7,338 nt of DNA, from positions 1-7,338 of the forward strand of contig JAPPMR010000114.1 in assembly GCA_028818995.1 (NCBI GenBank), written 5' to 3'. A program made the translations under genes and the position numbers. Below, piece after piece: positions 5,775-7,338 of this stretch; position 1 is the stretch's first letter; every line of letters starts with the position of its first letter. The notes under the pieces were generated by a model, which was not told where the DNA came from, made no database searches, and worked only from the letters and a program-made list of their open reading frames with translations. The DNA comes from Candidatus Poribacteria bacterium. Its GTDB lineage: Bacteria; Poribacteria; WGA-4E; WGA-3G.

Positions 5775-6902
5775 ATGAAAATTGATAAGATTGAGTCGTT
5801 TTTCATTGGAAACGGTTATGTAGTCAGAATTCATACCGATACCGGACTAAGTGGAATCGGGCAGACAGCGTGTTGGGGCTATCCTGAAGCAGTTGAGAAG
5901 ATTGTGAATACCTTTGAGAAATATCTCATTGGTCAGAATCCCTTACGTATTGAACATCATTGGCAATATCTCTACCGTATGGGTCCATTTAAGGGAACTG
6001 CGCTGAGTGGGGCTATCAGTGCAGTTGACATCGCTTTGTGGGACATTAAAGGCAAACATTTCGGTGTCCCAATTTGGGAATTGCTGGGTGGAAACTGTCG
6101 GGATAAAATTCGATTGCACCTTCTTGGTGGTGGCGGCACACCGGAAACAATGTTTGAAGCAGCAAAGTCTGCAGTAGAGGAAGGCTTTACGGCACTGAAG
6201 TTTGATCCGTTGGTTGGGAATTTTCAGGATATGGCGTTAGATCGGCTTGTGAACACAGCGCGAGACCTCGTTGCTGCAGCAAGGGAAGGTGGCGGACCTG
6301 ACCTTGATCTAATTGTTGAGGTGCATCGAAAATTAACACCGATGAACAGTATCGTATTAGAGTCAGCATTAGCACCGTTCAATCTCTATTTCATTGAAGA
6401 CCCGATTCAGATAGATACTATCACAACACAAGCGGAATTAGCGAAACGGATGACAACACCTCTCGCTTTAGGTGAACGCAATGTAAGCATCTGGGAGTTC
6501 CGTGAACTCTTGGAGGTAGGCGGACCGCAATATGTGAGTCCGGATGTAGGTTTAGCAGGAGGTTTAACACACTGCAAAAAGATTGCTGCGATTGCAGAGG
6601 CGTATCACAGCGCAGTTGTTACGCATAACTTTCTTGGTCCCCTGATAACTGCCGCATCGCTTCATTTAGATGCAAGCATACCGAACTTTATCACACAAGA
6701 ATATACGAAAGGTGATGAATCTGATCGTTTTGCGGTCTATAAAGTGGCATATCAGAGAGAAGGAGGTTACATTCCGATTCCTGAGGTGCCAGGTTTAGGT
6801 GTTGAACTTGACGATAGTTTAATTGAAGCAACGCCATTTCAACCGATGAATACGGGCTCTACGCCTTTGCGTGAAGACGGTTCTGTGGCTTATGCAGTTT
6901 AA
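5775..6902 (+). CDS. mandelate racemase/enolase-superfamily sugar-acid dehydratase, DgoD-like
   Basis: This is a 375-residue cytosolic enzyme of the enolase superfamily, which abstracts a proton next to a carboxylate with Mg2+ help. An N-terminal capping domain (about 1-110, with SGAISAVDIALWDIKGK at 78-94) precedes the barrel. Putative metal ligands are E182 (VEVHRK), E208 (FIEDP) and E234 (ALGER); likely acid/base residues are H184 and the H284-D257 pair (THNFLGP, SPDVGLAGG). This order matches E. coli galactonate dehydratase DgoD, except that DgoD has Asp at the first ligand position. Dehydration of an aldonic or uronic acid is therefore the best guess; the substrate is open. The start is the ATG at 5775, because GGAGGA (5765-5770) lies 4 bases before it; a TTG at 5763 is in frame but overlaps that ribosome site. 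The gene reads away from purD and is followed by a PhyH-type gene on the same strand. Confidence 0.92.
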   Translation: MKIDKIESFFIGNGYVVRIHTDTGLSGIGQTACWGYPEAVEKIVNTFEKYLIGQNPLRIEHHWQYLYRMGPFKGTALSGAISAVDIALWDIKGKHFGVPIWELLGGNCRDKIRLHLLGGGGTPETMFEAAKSAVEEGFTALKFDPLVGNFQDMALDRLVNTARDLVAAAREGGGPDLDLIVEVHRKLTPMNSIVLESALAPFNLYFIEDPIQIDTITTQAELAKRMTTPLALGERNVSIWEFRELLEVGGPQYVSPDVGLAGGLTHCKKIAAIAEAYHSAVVTHNFLGPLITAASLHLDASIPNFITQEYTKGDESDRFAVYKVAYQREGGYIPIPEVPGLGVELDDSLIEATPFQPMNTGSTPLREDGSVAYAV

Positions 6903-6949
6903 TATTCGTAAGTCTATTTAATTTTAACTTTTTAGAGATTTGGAAAAAA

Positions 6950-6976
6950 GTCGCGATCTGGAGCTCGCTCCTACAG
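6950..6976. repeat. interspersed palindromic repeat, copy 2
   Basis: This copy differs from the one at 5607-5633 at two positions. One change breaks a base pair in the left arm (GCGATCT against AGCTCGC), so the stem is imperfect. It lies about 50 bases after the dehydratase stop codon and ends in CCTACAG, the same tail seen at 2305-2311. No T-run follows, so it is not a clear terminator. Confidence 0.75.
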
Positions 6977-7000
6977 TAAGAATTTGGAACTAAAGAACCT

Positions 7001-7006
7001 TATAAT
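7001..7006 (+). promoter_or_regulatory. possible -10 box for the PhyH-type gene
   Basis: A perfect TATAAT lies 62 bases before the ATG at 7069. No recognisable -35 hexamer stands 16-18 bases upstream and there is no extended -10 TG, so this gene may instead be read from the dehydratase promoter. Confidence 0.25.
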
Positions 7007-7068
7007 ACAGGTGATCAGACAGAGTGGGTTGACGTAGGGGGCCCCAAAGAACTTGCGAGGAGAGAAAA

Positions 7069-7338
7069 ATGAATGCTGATGAAAAATATCTATTTGATCT
7101 GAACGGTTATCTCATTATAAAAAATGTGTTGACACCTGAAGAAGTCGCATTAGCAAATGAGGCAATTGACAAGCATAGTGAAAGTTTGAACATACGTCCG
7201 CGTGAACAAACACTTGATGGTGGCTCAGTAGAATTAAAAGGGGAACACGGTAGAGGTGAACTCGGTGGAATGCTCGGGTGGGAGGAACCGTGGTGCAATC
7301 CATTTCGGCACATGTTAGCACATCCTACCCTTATCCCA
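7069..7338 (+). CDS. phytanoyl-CoA dioxygenase (PhyH) family protein, cut by the window edge
   Basis: The first 90 codons of a gene that continues past the right edge. The opening MNADEKYLFDLNGYLIIKNVLTPEEVALANEAID is the usual N-terminus of PhyH-family Fe(II)/2-oxoglutarate-dependent oxygenases (FxxxGYLxIxNVLTPEEV). The segment LGGMLGWEEPWCNPFRHMLAHPTLIP (65-90) fits the next conserved part, where a substrate-side strand precedes the iron-binding core. The HxD and distal His iron ligands would lie downstream and cannot be checked. The ATG at 7069 has an AGGAG site (7058-7062) 6 bases upstream. Family members hydroxylate diverse small molecules, so the substrate is unknown. It follows the dehydratase gene by 166 bases on the same strand and could be co-transcribed. 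Minus-strand frames in this stretch are shadows. Confidence 0.85.
   Translation, partial: MNADEKYLFDLNGYLIIKNVLTPEEVALANEAIDKHSESLNIRPREQTLDGGSVELKGEHGRGELGGMLGWEEPWCNPFRHMLAHPTLIP

Noticed and set aside
7038..7045. GGGGCCCC palindrome upstream of the PhyH-type gene
   Set aside because: An isolated 8-base palindrome with no second copy and no promoter geometry; chance is the simplest explanation.
1..7338. CRISPR array, tRNA, rRNA, insertion sequence or phage genes
   Set aside because: No regularly spaced repeats, cloverleaf-like segments, transposase or integrase motifs were seen on either strand.

Overview
The window carries nine protein-coding genes: seven complete and one cut by each edge, plus one very short gene hanging on the tail of another. 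It is moderately AT-rich bacterial DNA with clear Shine-Dalgarno sites and sigma70-like promoters. An enolase-superfamily sugar-acid dehydratase, a phytanoyl-CoA-type dioxygenase, a gluconate-dehydrogenase-like SDR and scattered short hairpin elements ending in a CCTACAG-like tail together recall Candidatus Poribacteria or a similar uncultured, sponge- or marine-associated lineage. That placement is inference from gene style; no rRNA or other phylogenetic marker was used.

Left part (1-1182), minus strand: a gene of unknown function starting at 524 and running off the left edge, then an 84-residue unknown protein (739-993). The latter has a near-consensus promoter (TTGATA, 17 bases, TATAAT) and a leader of about 90 bases. 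Middle (1183-2218), minus strand: an SDR oxidoreductase whose stop codon is one base before the start of a 75-residue protein resembling the C-terminal domain of LarE, the nickel-pincer cofactor sulfurtransferase, with no catalytic N-terminal domain.

Centre (2344-5387), minus strand: a probable three-gene run in the order purD, a RelA/SpoT-type zinc-finger domain fused to a winged-helix domain, and a single-pass membrane protein with a TonB-like SxxxH anchor and a von Willebrand A domain with an intact MIDAS. The two proteins after purD have unusual architectures and are the most interesting part of the window. Two small hairpins (2285-2324) close the run.

Right part (5388-7338): a 387-base divergent intergenic region holds promoters for purD (leftward) and for the dehydratase gene (rightward), a perfect 8-bp inverted repeat over the purD -10 box, and a palindromic repeat with a second copy downstream of the dehydratase gene. 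The dehydratase (5775-6902) is DgoD-like. It is followed by a PhyH-family gene cut by the right edge. The SDR, dehydratase and dioxygenase would fit oxidation and dehydration of sugar acids or other small carbon compounds, but nothing in the sequence fixes the substrates.
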